Source: Anaerocolumna sp047777345
GTDB taxonomy: Bacteria > Bacillota > Clostridia > Lachnospirales > Lachnospiraceae
DNA: 64,000 nucleotides
Assembly (NCBI GenBank): GCA_047777345.1
Contig: JBKEEJ010000005.1
Location: forward strand, 137,513 to 201,512
Reading direction: 5' to 3'
The notes under the pieces were generated by a model. The model was not told where the DNA came from. It saw only the letters and a list, made by a program, of their open reading frames with translations, and did no database searches. The translations under genes were made by a program, and so were the position numbers. Of this stretch, positions 16,126 through 25,584 are shown piece by piece. Each line of letters opens with the position of its first letter. Position 1 is the stretch's first letter.

Positions 16126-16980
16126 ATGGGAATGATAAAAGCACAAAATTTAACATTTGAATATATAAGACGGGATGAAGATGGTAATGTGGAATCCATA
16201 AACCGGGCTATTGATCATGTGGATATCGATGTTAACCAGGGAGATTTTGTGGCAATATTAGGACATAATGGTTCGGGTAAATCCACCATGGCCAAGCATA
16301 TTAACGCTATTTTAACACCAACGGAAGGAACCGTTTGGGTGAATGGCATGAATACCAGGGATGAGGATAAAATATGGGATATCAGGCAAACGGCGGGAAT
16401 GGTTTTTCAAAATCCGGACAACCAGATTATCGGAACTGTGGTAGAAGAAGACGTAGGATTTGGAGCAGAAAATTTGGGAGTGCCCACAGAGGAAATCTGG
16501 AAAAGGGTTGAAGAAAGTCTTAAGGCCGTTGGAATGTATGAATACCGGAAACATTCCCCCAACAAGTTATCAGGGGGACAAAAACAAAGAGTTGCTATTG
16601 CGGGAATTATGGCCATGAAACCTCAGTGTATCGTTTTGGACGAACCCACTGCCATGTTAGATCCTATCGGACGAAAAGAAGTAATAAAAACCGTTTTGGA
16701 GTTAAATAAAAAGGAGAAAGTTACGGTTTTATTAATTACTCACTATATGGAAGAGGTCATTTATGCTGACAAGGTAATCGTAATGGATAAGGGAAAGGTT
16801 GTAATGCAGGGAACTCCCAGAGAAATCTTTTCCCGAGTGGATGAATTAAAGCAATACCGGCTGGCAGTGCCTCAGGTAACAGAACTTGCATACGAACTAA
16901 AAAAAAGCGGTCTAAATATTCCGGAAGGAATACTGACGGTAGAAGAACTGGTTGAGGCAATTGCCGATATTGCTTTATAA
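16126..16980 (+). CDS. ecfA1: ECF transporter ATPase A1
   Basis: A 284-residue ABC ATPase of the energy-coupling factor module. Walker A GHNGSGKST (about residues 46-54), the signature LSGGQKQRVAIAG, Walker B CIVLDEPTAMLD and the switch His in LLITHYMEE are all intact. With EcfA2 and EcfT it powers uptake of vitamins or metals through exchangeable S components encoded elsewhere. ATG 16126 is used; a start two codons later is possible. Confidence 0.95.
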   Translation: MGMIKAQNLTFEYIRRDEDGNVESINRAIDHVDIDVNQGDFVAILGHNGSGKSTMAKHINAILTPTEGTVWVNGMNTRDEDKIWDIRQTAGMVFQNPDNQIIGTVVEEDVGFGAENLGVPTEEIWKRVEESLKAVGMYEYRKHSPNKLSGGQKQRVAIAGIMAMKPQCIVLDEPTAMLDPIGRKEVIKTVLELNKKEKVTVLLITHYMEEVIYADKVIVMDKGKVVMQGTPREIFSRVDELKQYRLAVPQVTELAYELKKSGLNIPEGILTVEELVEAIADIAL

Positions 16981-17016
16981 GAGCAGTTTGCAGCCAAAAG
17001 CCGCAGGGAGGTTACT

Positions 17017-17874
17017 ATGTTAATGATTATAGACAAACTGAATTATATATACAATCCGGGCAATGCTTATGAAAAACATGCTTTAAAAGATATAAATCTG
17101 GTTATTAATGAAGGTGACTTTATAGGCTTAATCGGCCACACCGGATCCGGCAAGTCAACGCTGACACAGCATTTAAACGGACTGCTAAGGGCTACCAGCG
17201 GATCCATATACTACAGAGGCCAGGATATATATGCTGACAACTACAATATGAAAGAGTTAAGGAGCAAGGTGGGACTGGTTTTTCAGTATCCGGAACATCA
17301 GTTATTTGAAACTACTGTTTATAAGGATGTTAGTTTTGGACCAAGGAATTTGGGATTAGAGCCTTTGGAGGTTGATTTAAGAACCTATGAGGCCATTAAG
17401 ATGGTAGGATTAAGTGACGAAATTCTGGATGTGTCTCCCTTTGAATTATCCGGCGGACAAAAAAGAAGGGTGGCTATCGCCGGCGTACTGGCAATGAAAC
17501 CGGAATTGCTGATTTTGGACGAACCAACTGCAGGGCTTGATCCCAAAGGCAGAGATGAGATATTAGAACAGATTGCCAAACTCCATAGGCAGAATCATAT
17601 TACCATTATATTGGTTTCTCACAGCATGGAAGATGTGGCCAAATATGCCAACAGGCTGGTGGTTATGAATAAAGGGGAAATTGTTTATGACGATAATCCC
17701 CATAATGTTTTTCAGCACTATAAAGAGCTGGAACAAATCGGTCTGGCCGCACCACAGGTTACCTATGTTATGAATGAACTAAAAAATAGAGGGTTGCCTG
17801 TCAATACTTCTGCAACCACGGTGGAAGAAGCAAAGGACGAAATCCTGCGGGCTTTGAAAACACATTATAACTAA
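17017..17874 (+). CDS. ecfA2: ECF transporter ATPase A2
   Basis: A 285-residue partner ATPase with GHTGSGKST, ELSGGQKRRVAIAG and LLILDEPTAGLD. The C-terminal region (QIGLAAPQVTYVMNELK) matches the EcfA2 dimer-contact tail. The SD GGGAGG precedes ATG 17017. It lies 36 nt after ecfA1 and 15 nt before ecfT, a typical operon. Confidence 0.95.
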   Translation: MLMIIDKLNYIYNPGNAYEKHALKDINLVINEGDFIGLIGHTGSGKSTLTQHLNGLLRATSGSIYYRGQDIYADNYNMKELRSKVGLVFQYPEHQLFETTVYKDVSFGPRNLGLEPLEVDLRTYEAIKMVGLSDEILDVSPFELSGGQKRRVAIAGVLAMKPELLILDEPTAGLDPKGRDEILEQIAKLHRQNHITIILVSHSMEDVAKYANRLVVMNKGEIVYDDNPHNVFQHYKELEQIGLAAPQVTYVMNELKNRGLPVNTSATTVEEAKDEILRALKTHYN

Positions 17875-17889
17875 AAAGGAAGAGAAAGA

Positions 17890-18690
17890 ATGATAAAAGA
17901 TATTACCATAGGACAGTATTATCCGGCGGATTCCATTCTGCATAAACTGGACCCCAGGGTAAAACTAATCGGGACAATTGCTTATATCATATCCTTATTT
18001 ACCATTCGTAATTATGGGTATTTGCTTGCCGTGTTATTTTTGTTTTGCATGATCGGGCTTTCGAAAGTACCCTTTAAGTTCATTGTCAGAGGGTTAAAGC
18101 CCATTATGATGTTGCTCCTTTTTACCGTTGTATTTACATTATTTTTAACCCCAGGTACCACAGTATTGCGGTTTGGGGTTTTAAAGATAACGAAAGAAGG
18201 TATCAACACATCTGTTTTGATGACAATCCGTCTGGTATTTTTAATATTAGGTTCTTCGATAATGACGTTTACCACAACACCCAATCATTTGACAGATGGT
18301 TTGGAGCGGGTTATGTGGCCCCTTAGGCGGATAAAAGTACCGGTACACGAAATATCCATGATGATGTCCATAGCACTGCGGTTTATTCCAATTTTAATGG
18401 AGGAAACAGATAAAATTATGAAAGCCCAGATGGCCAGGGGAGCAGACTTTGAAAGCGGTGGCTTAATGAAACGGGCCAAAAGTCTCATTCCTTTGTTGGT
18501 ACCATTGTTCGTATCTGCTTTCCGGCGTGCGAATGATTTGGCTATGGCTATGGAAGCCAGGTGTTACAGAGGGGGAGAAGGGCGTACCAAAATGAAGCCA
18601 TTAAAATATGCCACCAGGGATATGGTCGCTTATTTTATATTAATTCTTTATCTGGTGGGAATATATCTGATAAACCGATATATTAGGTAG
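17890..18690 (+). CDS. ecfT: ECF transporter transmembrane subunit T
   Basis: A 266-residue membrane protein with several hydrophobic segments and the paired coupling motifs (KAQMARGADFESGG and AMEARCYRGGEGRT) whose Ala-Arg-Gly-type cores engage EcfA1 and EcfA2. The N-terminal DSILHKLDPRVKLIGTI is typical of CbiQ/EcfT. It acts in the cytoplasmic membrane as the scaffold for S components. Confidence 0.94.
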   Translation: MIKDITIGQYYPADSILHKLDPRVKLIGTIAYIISLFTIRNYGYLLAVLFLFCMIGLSKVPFKFIVRGLKPIMMLLLFTVVFTLFLTPGTTVLRFGVLKITKEGINTSVLMTIRLVFLILGSSIMTFTTTPNHLTDGLERVMWPLRRIKVPVHEISMMMSIALRFIPILMEETDKIMKAQMARGADFESGGLMKRAKSLIPLLVPLFVSAFRRANDLAMAMEARCYRGGEGRTKMKPLKYATRDMVAYFILILYLVGIYLINRYIR

Positions 18691-18814
18691 TGTTTTACGG
18701 GTAACTATTATGATATGAGTATGAGGTTTATATTTATGGGTGCTTATACTTGCTTAAGCTTCTTAAGTCTGACATATAAGTTTGATAATCAGAAGAAACA
18801 TAATGGGAGTAATT

Positions 18815-19561
18815 ATGAAAAGAGTAATGTTAATTGTGGCGTATGATGGAACCAATTACGCTGGCTGGCAAATACAGCCTAATGCGGTAACAATAGAAGA
18901 AGTCTTAAACCGTACCCTTTCCGAACTGCTGCAGGAGGAAATAACGGTAATCGGTGCCAGCAGAACGGATTCGGGAGTCCATGCGTTAGGTAATGTGGCC
19001 GTATTTGATACCAGCAGTAAGATACCCGGTGAAAAAATATCCTATGCATTAAACCAAAGACTTCCGAAGGATATTGTAATTCAGGATTCCAGAGAAGTCC
19101 CCCTTGATTTTCATCCCAGACACTGTAACAGTAAAAAAACTTATCAGTATCAGATATTAAACAAGAGGTTTCCGGTGCCTACAAAACGTTTGTATGCTCA
19201 TTTTGTCCATTACCCTCTTAATACAGAGGCCATGCAAGAAGCTTCCTCCTATTTAATTGGAGAACACGATTTTAAAAGCTTTTGTTCCGTGAAAACCCAG
19301 GCTGAGAGTACGGTACGGACTATCTATGATATTAGGGTTCAAAAAGACGGAGATATGATAACGATTACCATATCCGGCAACGGTTTTTTATATAATATGG
19401 TCCGTATTATTACGGGTACTTTGCTGGAAGTAGGCCTTGGCCGTTATCATCCTTCCTGTGTAAAAGAAATTCTCGACAAAAAGGACCGGCAGTTTGCGGG
19501 CCCTACGGCACCTGCCCATGGCCTGACGCTGCTTAAGATAGAATATCCGGATTTGGGATAA
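18815..19561 (+). CDS. truA: tRNA pseudouridine(38-40) synthase TruA
   Basis: A 248-residue enzyme that makes pseudouridine at tRNA positions 38-40. The catalytic Asp lies in GASRTDSGVHALGNV; RLYAHFVHYPLN and the C-terminal GNGFLYNMVRIITGTLLEVG follow. ATG 18815 lies after TGGGAG; an upstream in-frame TTG at 18782 has no ribosome binding site. truA between ecfT and rplM is the standard Firmicute order. Confidence 0.95.
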   Translation: MKRVMLIVAYDGTNYAGWQIQPNAVTIEEVLNRTLSELLQEEITVIGASRTDSGVHALGNVAVFDTSSKIPGEKISYALNQRLPKDIVIQDSREVPLDFHPRHCNSKKTYQYQILNKRFPVPTKRLYAHFVHYPLNTEAMQEASSYLIGEHDFKSFCSVKTQAESTVRTIYDIRVQKDGDMITITISGNGFLYNMVRIITGTLLEVGLGRYHPSCVKEILDKKDRQFAGPTAPAHGLTLLKIEYPDLG

Positions 19562-19676
19562 TTTATCTGACAATTTTTTCTTTTATTTTTTAGCAAAAGT
19601 ATTATATAATCCATTATGTAAATAATAAAAACAGGCCGTTTTAATAATTAATTACAGTAAAATAGCGGAAAATATA

Positions 19677-19705
19677 TTGACACGCCTGGATGTATGTATT
19701 ATAAT
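19677..19705 (+). promoter_or_regulatory. Strong sigma-A-type promoter for rplM-rpsI
   Basis: Consensus TTGACA (19677-19682), a 17-nt spacer and consensus TATAAT (19700-19705) lie 127 nt upstream of rplM. Such a near-perfect promoter fits high-level ribosomal protein expression. Confidence 0.88.
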
Positions 19706-19832
19706 ACTGTGATGTGACGTGAAAATACTTGAGCCCAGCCCCGGTAGAGTATTTTAACATATATATTAACTTAATAATTAACTATGATAATGAATGATTT
19801 TTGAGATTAAATTAATCTAAGGAGGGTACCCA
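19706..19832 (+). promoter_or_regulatory. Leader of rplM with AAAATACT/AGTATTTT stem
   Basis: Downstream of the promoter, AAAATACT (about 19721) and AGTATTTT (about 19747) can pair around a GC-rich loop (GAGCCCAGCCCCGG). Firmicute rplM leaders are known to carry an L13-binding autoregulatory structure. Assignment here rests on position and the visible stem only. Confidence 0.45.
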
Positions 19833-20267
19833 ATGAAAAGCTTTATGGCTAATCCAGCTGCGATTGAAAGAAAATGGTATGTTATAGATGCTAGCGGTCA
19901 TACTTTAGGACGTCTTTCATCTGAAATTGCAAAGATATTAAGAGGCAAAAACAAACCTATTTACACACCTTTTGTTGATACAGGTGATTATGTAATCGTC
20001 GTAAATGCTGATAAAATAAAAGTAACGGGAAAAAAATTAGATCAGAAAGTATACTATAATCACTCCAATTATGTAGGTGGTATGAGAGAAACCACATTAA
20101 GAGAATTAATGAATAAAAAACCCTGCGAAGCACTTAGACTTGCAGTAAAAGGTATGCTTCCGAAAGGACCTTTAGGAAGACAGATGATCAAAAAATTACA
20201 TGTATACGCTGGACCTGAGCATGAGAACGCAGCTCAGAAACCGGAAGTATTAGAGATTAAATATTAA
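19833..20267 (+). CDS. rplM: 50S ribosomal protein L13
   Basis: A 144-residue L13 with the opening MKSFMANPAAIERKWYVIDA, then GRLSSEIAKILRGKNKP and the signature region LRLAVKGMLPKGPLGRQM. L13 is an early 50S assembly protein. ATG 19833 follows AAGGAGGG. It is followed by rpsI in the universal L13-S9 pair. Confidence 0.97.
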   Translation: MKSFMANPAAIERKWYVIDASGHTLGRLSSEIAKILRGKNKPIYTPFVDTGDYVIVVNADKIKVTGKKLDQKVYYNHSNYVGGMRETTLRELMNKKPCEALRLAVKGMLPKGPLGRQMIKKLHVYAGPEHENAAQKPEVLEIKY

Positions 20268-20294
20268 TCGTAAGGGTGAAAGGAGGAAATTACA

Positions 20295-20687
20295 TTGGCT
20301 ACTGCAAAATATTACGGAACAGGAAGAAGAAAAAGCAGTGTTGCAAGAGTTTACTTAGTACCTGGTACTGGTAAAGTTGTTATAAATAAAAGAGACATGG
20401 ATGACTATTTTGGTCTTGAAACATTAAAGACAATTGTACGCCAACCTTTGGTTGTTACAGATACAGTTGATAAATTTGATGTTCTTGTAAATGTACGCGG
20501 AGGTGGTTTCACCGGCCAGGCTGGTGCAATCAGACATGGAATTTCCAGAGCGTTATTACATGTTGATCAGGACTACCGTCCGGCATTAAAGAAAGCAGGA
20601 TTCTTAACAAGAGATCCAAGAATGAAGGAAAGAAAGAAATACGGTCTCAAAGCCGCACGTCGTGCTCCACAGTTTAGTAAGAGATAA
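20295..20687 (+). CDS. rpsI: 30S ribosomal protein S9
   Basis: A 130-residue S9 with a TTG start after AAAGGAGG. It has YYGTGRRKSSVARVYLVPG, GGGFTGQAGAIRHGISRALL and the invariant C-terminal tail RRAPQFSKR that reaches P-site tRNA. The gene is complete. Its 3' end is the likely anchor of the Tn7-like island, whose first terminal repeat begins 6 bp after the stop codon. Confidence 0.97.
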   Translation: MATAKYYGTGRRKSSVARVYLVPGTGKVVINKRDMDDYFGLETLKTIVRQPLVVTDTVDKFDVLVNVRGGGFTGQAGAIRHGISRALLHVDQDYRPALKKAGFLTRDPRMKERKKYGLKAARRAPQFSKR

Positions 20688-20750
20688 TCGGTTGTCGACA
20701 TACACAAAAGTATGTTTACAATTACAAAGTTTGTTCACGAAAGATACAGA

Positions 20751-20784
20751 GCGTCAGACTGGGAAACCAGCCTGGCGTTTTTTA
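20751..20784 (+). terminator. Intrinsic terminator inside the A1 end, serving rplM-rpsI
   Basis: GCGTCAGACTGG and CCAGCCTGGCGT pair (GU pairs and one mismatch) around a GAAA loop, followed by TTTTTTATTTT. It is the first terminator after rpsI, yet it lies inside the transposon end, about 58 bp from its tip. The 49371 copy has a terminator at the same offset. Confidence 0.85.
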
Positions 20785-20947
20785 TTTTGTGCAAAATAAT
20801 CCCGACCGCCACAAACATTCCTCAAAATCCAACAACCAATAATCCCCTGCAGCCTCAGAAAAATCAATATATATAAAAATATAAATAAATATACCTCCCC
20901 TATGCATATCGCACTTACATCTCATATAATTGATCCTAATTTTTCCA

Positions 20948-21162
20948 CGAGCAAACTTTGTCATTCTTCACTGCTCACGAGCAAACTTGCTTGTCATTTT
21001 CTCATTTTTTATCTCTTTTTTTCTATTTTTTAAGGTAAATGCAACCCGCGAGCAAACTTTGTCACTCGAAGTAACTTAACAGCGAGTATGTCTTGCAACC
21101 ACTACGCTTTCATCACGAGCAAACTTTGTCACTACGTGAGCAAACTCGTGTGTAACTGAACA
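20948..21162 (-). repeat. B1 end: five TnsB-type binding sites
   Basis: Repeats of CGAGCAAACTTTGTCATT type are at 20948-20965, 20978-20997, 21049-21066, 21116-21133 and 21136-21157. The last abuts the tip ...CTGAACA. The sequence is the reverse complement of the TTACAAAGTTTGCTCG boxes at the A end. Multiple spaced ~20-bp sites are how Tn7-family ends bind TnsB. Identification is by pattern. Confidence 0.75.
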
Positions 21163-21344
21163 GAGTAAAAAATAAAAAATGACATAAAAATAAAGTGTAA
21201 ATTTCAGAAATACGTATTCTTTAGTATTTAGACAAATATTCAATTGAACTAGGTTATATAATTTAATAGATACTATATATTGAAAACTCCCATGTATCTA
21301 CGTTAACATCACATCCAAGAAGTATGAAAGAAAGGAAGATTTAT

Positions 21345-22173
21345 ATGGCGAAAAGAGATACTACTTGGACTAGTGGCTAAGTATAAAAGGTTTTTGTCTG
21401 AAAATCGTGGTGCAGTGGTGAATTAGCCTCTTACAAGCCTTGGCTTATCAATACAAGACTTCCCGTCAAAAGGCAGGGTATCACGTGTGAAAGGCTGGAA
21501 GACTAATAGAATACATCATTTCTTTTCAGATATTCAAACGAGATGTTTCTATATGTTCGAATGGGATGATGAAATAGTAGATATTAGAGAACATTATCCT
21601 CTTTTAGATTTAGTAGAGGTAGTGAAAGAGAATAAAGACCTTAAACAAGATTTCTTTACTAATGAAGAGCCTCCATATATTCTTACTACTACATTCTTGC
21701 TAACTTTGAAGAAATCATAAATATGTTGCAAGAACTGTAAAATCATCAAGTGAGTTAGAGAAAAAGTCTGTATTAGAAAGACTGGAAATAGAAAGGCGAT
21801 ACTGGGCAGCAAAAGAAATTGATTTTGGAATAATTACTCAAAAAGAAATCCCTATTAAAATGGTAAAAAATATAGAGTGGATACACTCAAAGTTTATATA
21901 CCTATGAAGAAAGAGGTTTAACAGAAAAGTTCACTGGAGAATTATTGCACCATTCTAATTGATAAATTTAGAGACAGTAATTATTCAATCAGAAAGATAA
22001 CTTCAGATTTTGATAAAGAAAATAATGTATCAGATGGAACAGGCTTATTCATATTTAAATACCTTCTAGCATCTAAACATAATTACCATTGAAATGAATG
22101 AATTATAGATATAACAAAAAGTCGTCCTAAAATTATTATTGATTGGGGTGCTAGGTATGCTTCCAATCAATAG
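21345..22173 (+). pseudogene. tnsA: TnsA-like transposase endonuclease, decayed
   Basis: TnsA cuts the 5' ends of Tn7-type transposons together with TnsB. Here the reading frame opens MAKRDTTWTSG and stops. Recognisable TnsA segments then continue across frames: LSIQDFPSKGRVSRVKGWKT, IHHFFSDIQTRCFYMFEWDD, EIVDIREHYPLLD, PPYILTTTFLLT, then after another shift LERLEIERRYWAAKEIDFGI and ITQKEI. At least four disruptions exist. The C-terminal winged-helix part runs to about 22173 and overlaps the tnsB start by 17 nt, the usual arrangement. It cannot be functional. Confidence 0.82.
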
Positions 22174-24220
22174 TGTAATCTTATACGAAACAAGTCAAGG
22201 CAAAATATATTACCGAATACTGTATTACTATAAAGATATCATCTATCTAATTGATATTTATGGTAACTCAATGCCTATTACAGTTTCAGAAACATTTATT
22301 CAGAGTGGGTTAAATGATGGCACTATACATGTTTTGGAGAATGAACCATATATGATTATCAAAGATGAAGAGGCTATCCCACCTAAACATAAGGCCATAA
22401 GAGATAAGGCTTATAATGCCATTAAAGACATTGTTACTATTGAACCTGACATTTACATTGCTGATAAGAGGGCTAAACTTGTCAGAGAATACGTTTATAA
22501 TGTCATGAAGCAACTGTAATGAGATATTTAAAACGGTTTTGGCAGAGAGGTATGCACAAAAACTCTTTACTTCCTGATTATCATAATTGTGGCGGGAAAC
22601 AAGGAAACAAGAAAAAAATAATACTTTTGTCATTACCCCCGAAACGATAAAGATTTTTAATACAGCACTTAATAGATTTTATTACAATTCATCACAGAAA
22701 GACTTTAACATTAACCTATGAACTTATGATTAAGGAATACTTTAGTGAAAATGGGGTGGTAAATGATGCCATTCCTACATTAAGGCAATTCAGATATTGG
22801 TTTAATAAGGAGAGAAGCATTCAAAAAGGAAGTATCTACTCGTCAAAGTCCAAAGCAATATGAATTACAACATAGGGGACTTACAGGATCTTCTACTGAA
22901 GAAGCATTTGGACCAGGAGCAATATTTCAAATAGATGCAACAGTAGGAGATGTTTATTTAGTATCCCAATATAATCGGAATTGGATTATAGGAAGGCCAG
23001 TTATATATACTGTTATGGATGTGTTTTCACGTTGTGTCGTAGGAATTAATATATCTTTGGAAGGGCCTAGTTGGATTGGAGCGAGTATTGCATTAATTAA
23101 TGCTGCGTCAGACAAAGTATCCTTTTGCAGGAAGTACGGTATAGAGATTGGCAATGATGAGTGGAATTACTGCAGCACCCTGCCTGAAGCAATTATTGCA
23201 GATAGAGGAGAATTGGAAGGGGAAAACATAGAATCTTTAATATCAGCATTTGGAATAAAAATATTAAATACTAGCCCTTACAGAGGTGACATGAAGGGTA
23301 TCATAGAGAGGTATTTTAATACTATAAACCAACATACCAAGCCTTTCATGCCCGGTGCAATTAAAAGTCAATATCGTGAAAGAGGAGAGCAAGATTACAG
23401 ACTTTCAGCAGCCCTTGATTTAAGGCAGTTTACTCAAATTATAATAAAATGTGTATTGTATCATAATAATCATCACTATTTATCTAACTATACCAGAAGC
23501 GAAGATATGATTGCAGATGGTGTAGAACCAATACCCAAGTTAATCTGGGAATGGGGTGTTGCTAATAGAACAGGAAGGTTAAGAACTGTTGATGAAGATT
23601 TATTGAAATTAAATCTACTGCCAAGAGACAAAGCAACTGTGACACAGCACGGGATTAAGTTTAAAGGGATGCTATTTGGTTCTAAAACCTCATTAAAAGA
23701 ACGATGGTTCGAGAAAGCAAGAAACAATGGATCTTGGAAAGTTGACATATCATATGATCCAAGGGATATGAGTTTTATTTATATCAAGTATGAAGATGGG
23801 AGAAAATTTGATAAGTGTTTTTTATTAGAACATCAGTCAAGATATAAAGAAAAATCTATTGAAGAAGTAACTTATCTAATGGAATATGAAAAAATGCAGG
23901 CAAAAGCCTCAAAAAAAGCAGAATTGCAAAATAAAATAGACTTATTAAATGACATAGAAGAAATAATTGAACAAGCGAAAGAAGAGACAAAAAATGAAGT
24001 TGAAGAAGGCATAAGCAAAAAGAGACGCATTCAGAATATCAGAGATAATCGCAATTTTGAGAAGCAGCAGGAGAGGAAACAAAATATTATCGAAATAAGA
24101 TCAGAAGAACCAAATATAGTAGTTGAAGAAAAAGCCTATGGTAATGCCGAGCAAAATTTGGTCGAATTACTATTAAAGGCACAGAAGGAGGGAAAAGACC
24201 GTGCTGGATTTGATACATAA
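22157..24220 (+). pseudogene. tnsB: TnsB-like DDE transposase, frameshifted
   Basis: TnsB is the rve/DDE integrase that binds transposon ends and joins them to target. The N-terminal DNA-binding part (LPINSVILYETSQGKIYYRI to about 22519) is followed by at least three frame changes (near 22520, 22720 and 22815). From about 22820 to 24220 the frame is open and holds the catalytic core: FQIDATVGDVYLV (first Asp), MDVFSRCVVGINIS, IIADRGELEG (second Asp) and KGIIERYFNTINQ (Glu). A charged C-terminal tail would contact TnsC. It overlaps tnsC by 20 nt. Confidence 0.85.
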
Positions 24221-25584
24221 TGCCCAATACAAAGAGCAGATTATTTCAGAATATAAAGGTAATCCATTTATAGAGGCATTGCCTCAAATCACATCTTCTG
24301 AAGAGGTAGTATCAAAGTTAGCAAATTTTCCTCCCTATAATAAAGAAGAAAGACAGTTAGATAATCAATACAGAGCCCATTTAGTGGGACGTCTATATGA
24401 TGTCTTTCAGCCACTAGCGATACATTTAGATTTAGAAAGTAGAATCAGTAGAGTTATAAGACAGGGTTATGTAGCAAGAAATGTTTTGGATAAGTCCTTT
24501 GTTTCAAACAATTATCGCAGCACCGCAGGCTCTTTTACTTTACTTGGAGTATCAGGTATGGGGAAAACAACAGTTGTGAACAGAATATTATCCATGTATC
24601 CACAAGTAATCGTTCACTCTAAATACAAAGATATCCCACTTTCACGATATCAGGTAGTATATTTAAGGCTTGAATGCTCTTACGATGGAAGCATTAAAGG
24701 ACTTTGTCTATCATTTTTTAGTAAGGTTGATGAGATATTAGGGACAGACTATTATTCACGATTTGGTAGTGGTAAACTTTCAGTGGATAATATGCTCGTT
24801 GCCATGAGCAATATTGCTAAAAGTATTTCATTAGGGCTTATTAGTAATTGATGAGATACAAAATCTTAGCAAGTCTAAGTCTGGAGGAGCCGATAGGATG
24901 CTGAATTTTTTTGTTACTCTAGTTAATACTATTGGCTTACCAGTATTATTAATAGGAACTCCTGAGGCTATGGGAGTATTGCAAGGGAAGTTCCGACAGG
25001 CAAGAAGGGGTTCAGGACAAGGAGATTTGGTATTTGAAAGGTTAGATAATGATATTAACTTCAAACTACTTGTAACCGCAATATGGGGCTATCAATGGAC
25101 GAAAAGGCCTACTGCTCTGACTGATGAATTAATAGAGACCCTATATGATCAATCCCAAGGAATAATTGATATAACAGTGAAACTTTATGCCCTTGCTCAA
25201 ACAAAGGCAATTTCAAGCGGGATTGAGACAATAACACCTGAATTAATTAAACAAGTGGCTGACGAAAGTTTAAGGCTGGTAAAGCCAATGCTAAATGCAT
25301 TAAGGACAGGTAATGTAATGGAAATAGTAAAATATCCTGACATATATACTGGAAACATTGATTTAAGTTATGAATTGCCTAATTGGAATAGGTTTGTAAT
25401 ACCTACCACTTCCAAGGCATCTACAGTAGAAAATAATGAAAAGCCAGTGAAAGTTAGAACCAAGAAGGTGCCTCCAAGTGCAGAAAATGATATTAGAGTT
25501 ATGGTGCAGAATAAGGAGGAAGATCTAACTGCTTATGATATATTGAAAAATCATGGGTTAATTAAAGGATTTGAAGTTATATGA
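24201..25584 (+). pseudogene. tnsC: TnsC-like AAA+ ATPase, one frameshift at Walker B
   Basis: TnsC is the regulator ATPase linking target selection (TnsD/TniQ) to TnsAB. Walker A is GVSGMGKTT (residues about 117-125). The frame then ends LGLISN-stop at 24851, while a frame with one base removed (CTTATTA read as CTTTTA-like) gives LLVIDEIQNLSKSKSGGADR, the Walker B, continuing to 25584. Thus a single extra base around 24838-24843 breaks the ATPase. The downstream half includes LPVLLIGTPEAMGVLQGKFR and RRGSGQGDLVFERLD (sensor and arginine-finger regions). It overlaps tniQ by 4 nt. Confidence 0.85.

Larger units (their letters stand above)
20693..21162 (+). mobile_element. 470-bp mini-element with both Tn7-like ends (copy 1, A1-B1)
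   Basis: It begins with the A-type end (TGTCGACATACAC..., then ATTACAAAGTTTG) and finishes with the five-site B-type end, terminating ...GTAACTGAACA at 21162. It carries no gene, only a terminator near the A end. The B half is about 90% identical by eye to that of the 49371-49834 copy and lies in the same orientation, while the middle differs. Flanking 5-mers (TCGGT, GAGTA) do not match. It may be an internally deleted Tn7-like transposon or a MITE-like derivative. Confidence 0.7.

Noticed and set aside
20782..20964. Minus-strand ORF beginning MTKFARG, with a similar one at 49400-49639
   Set aside because: Both are read through TnsB boxes and terminators of the mini-elements and share only the box-derived residues; there is no ribosome binding site or conservation in the rest.
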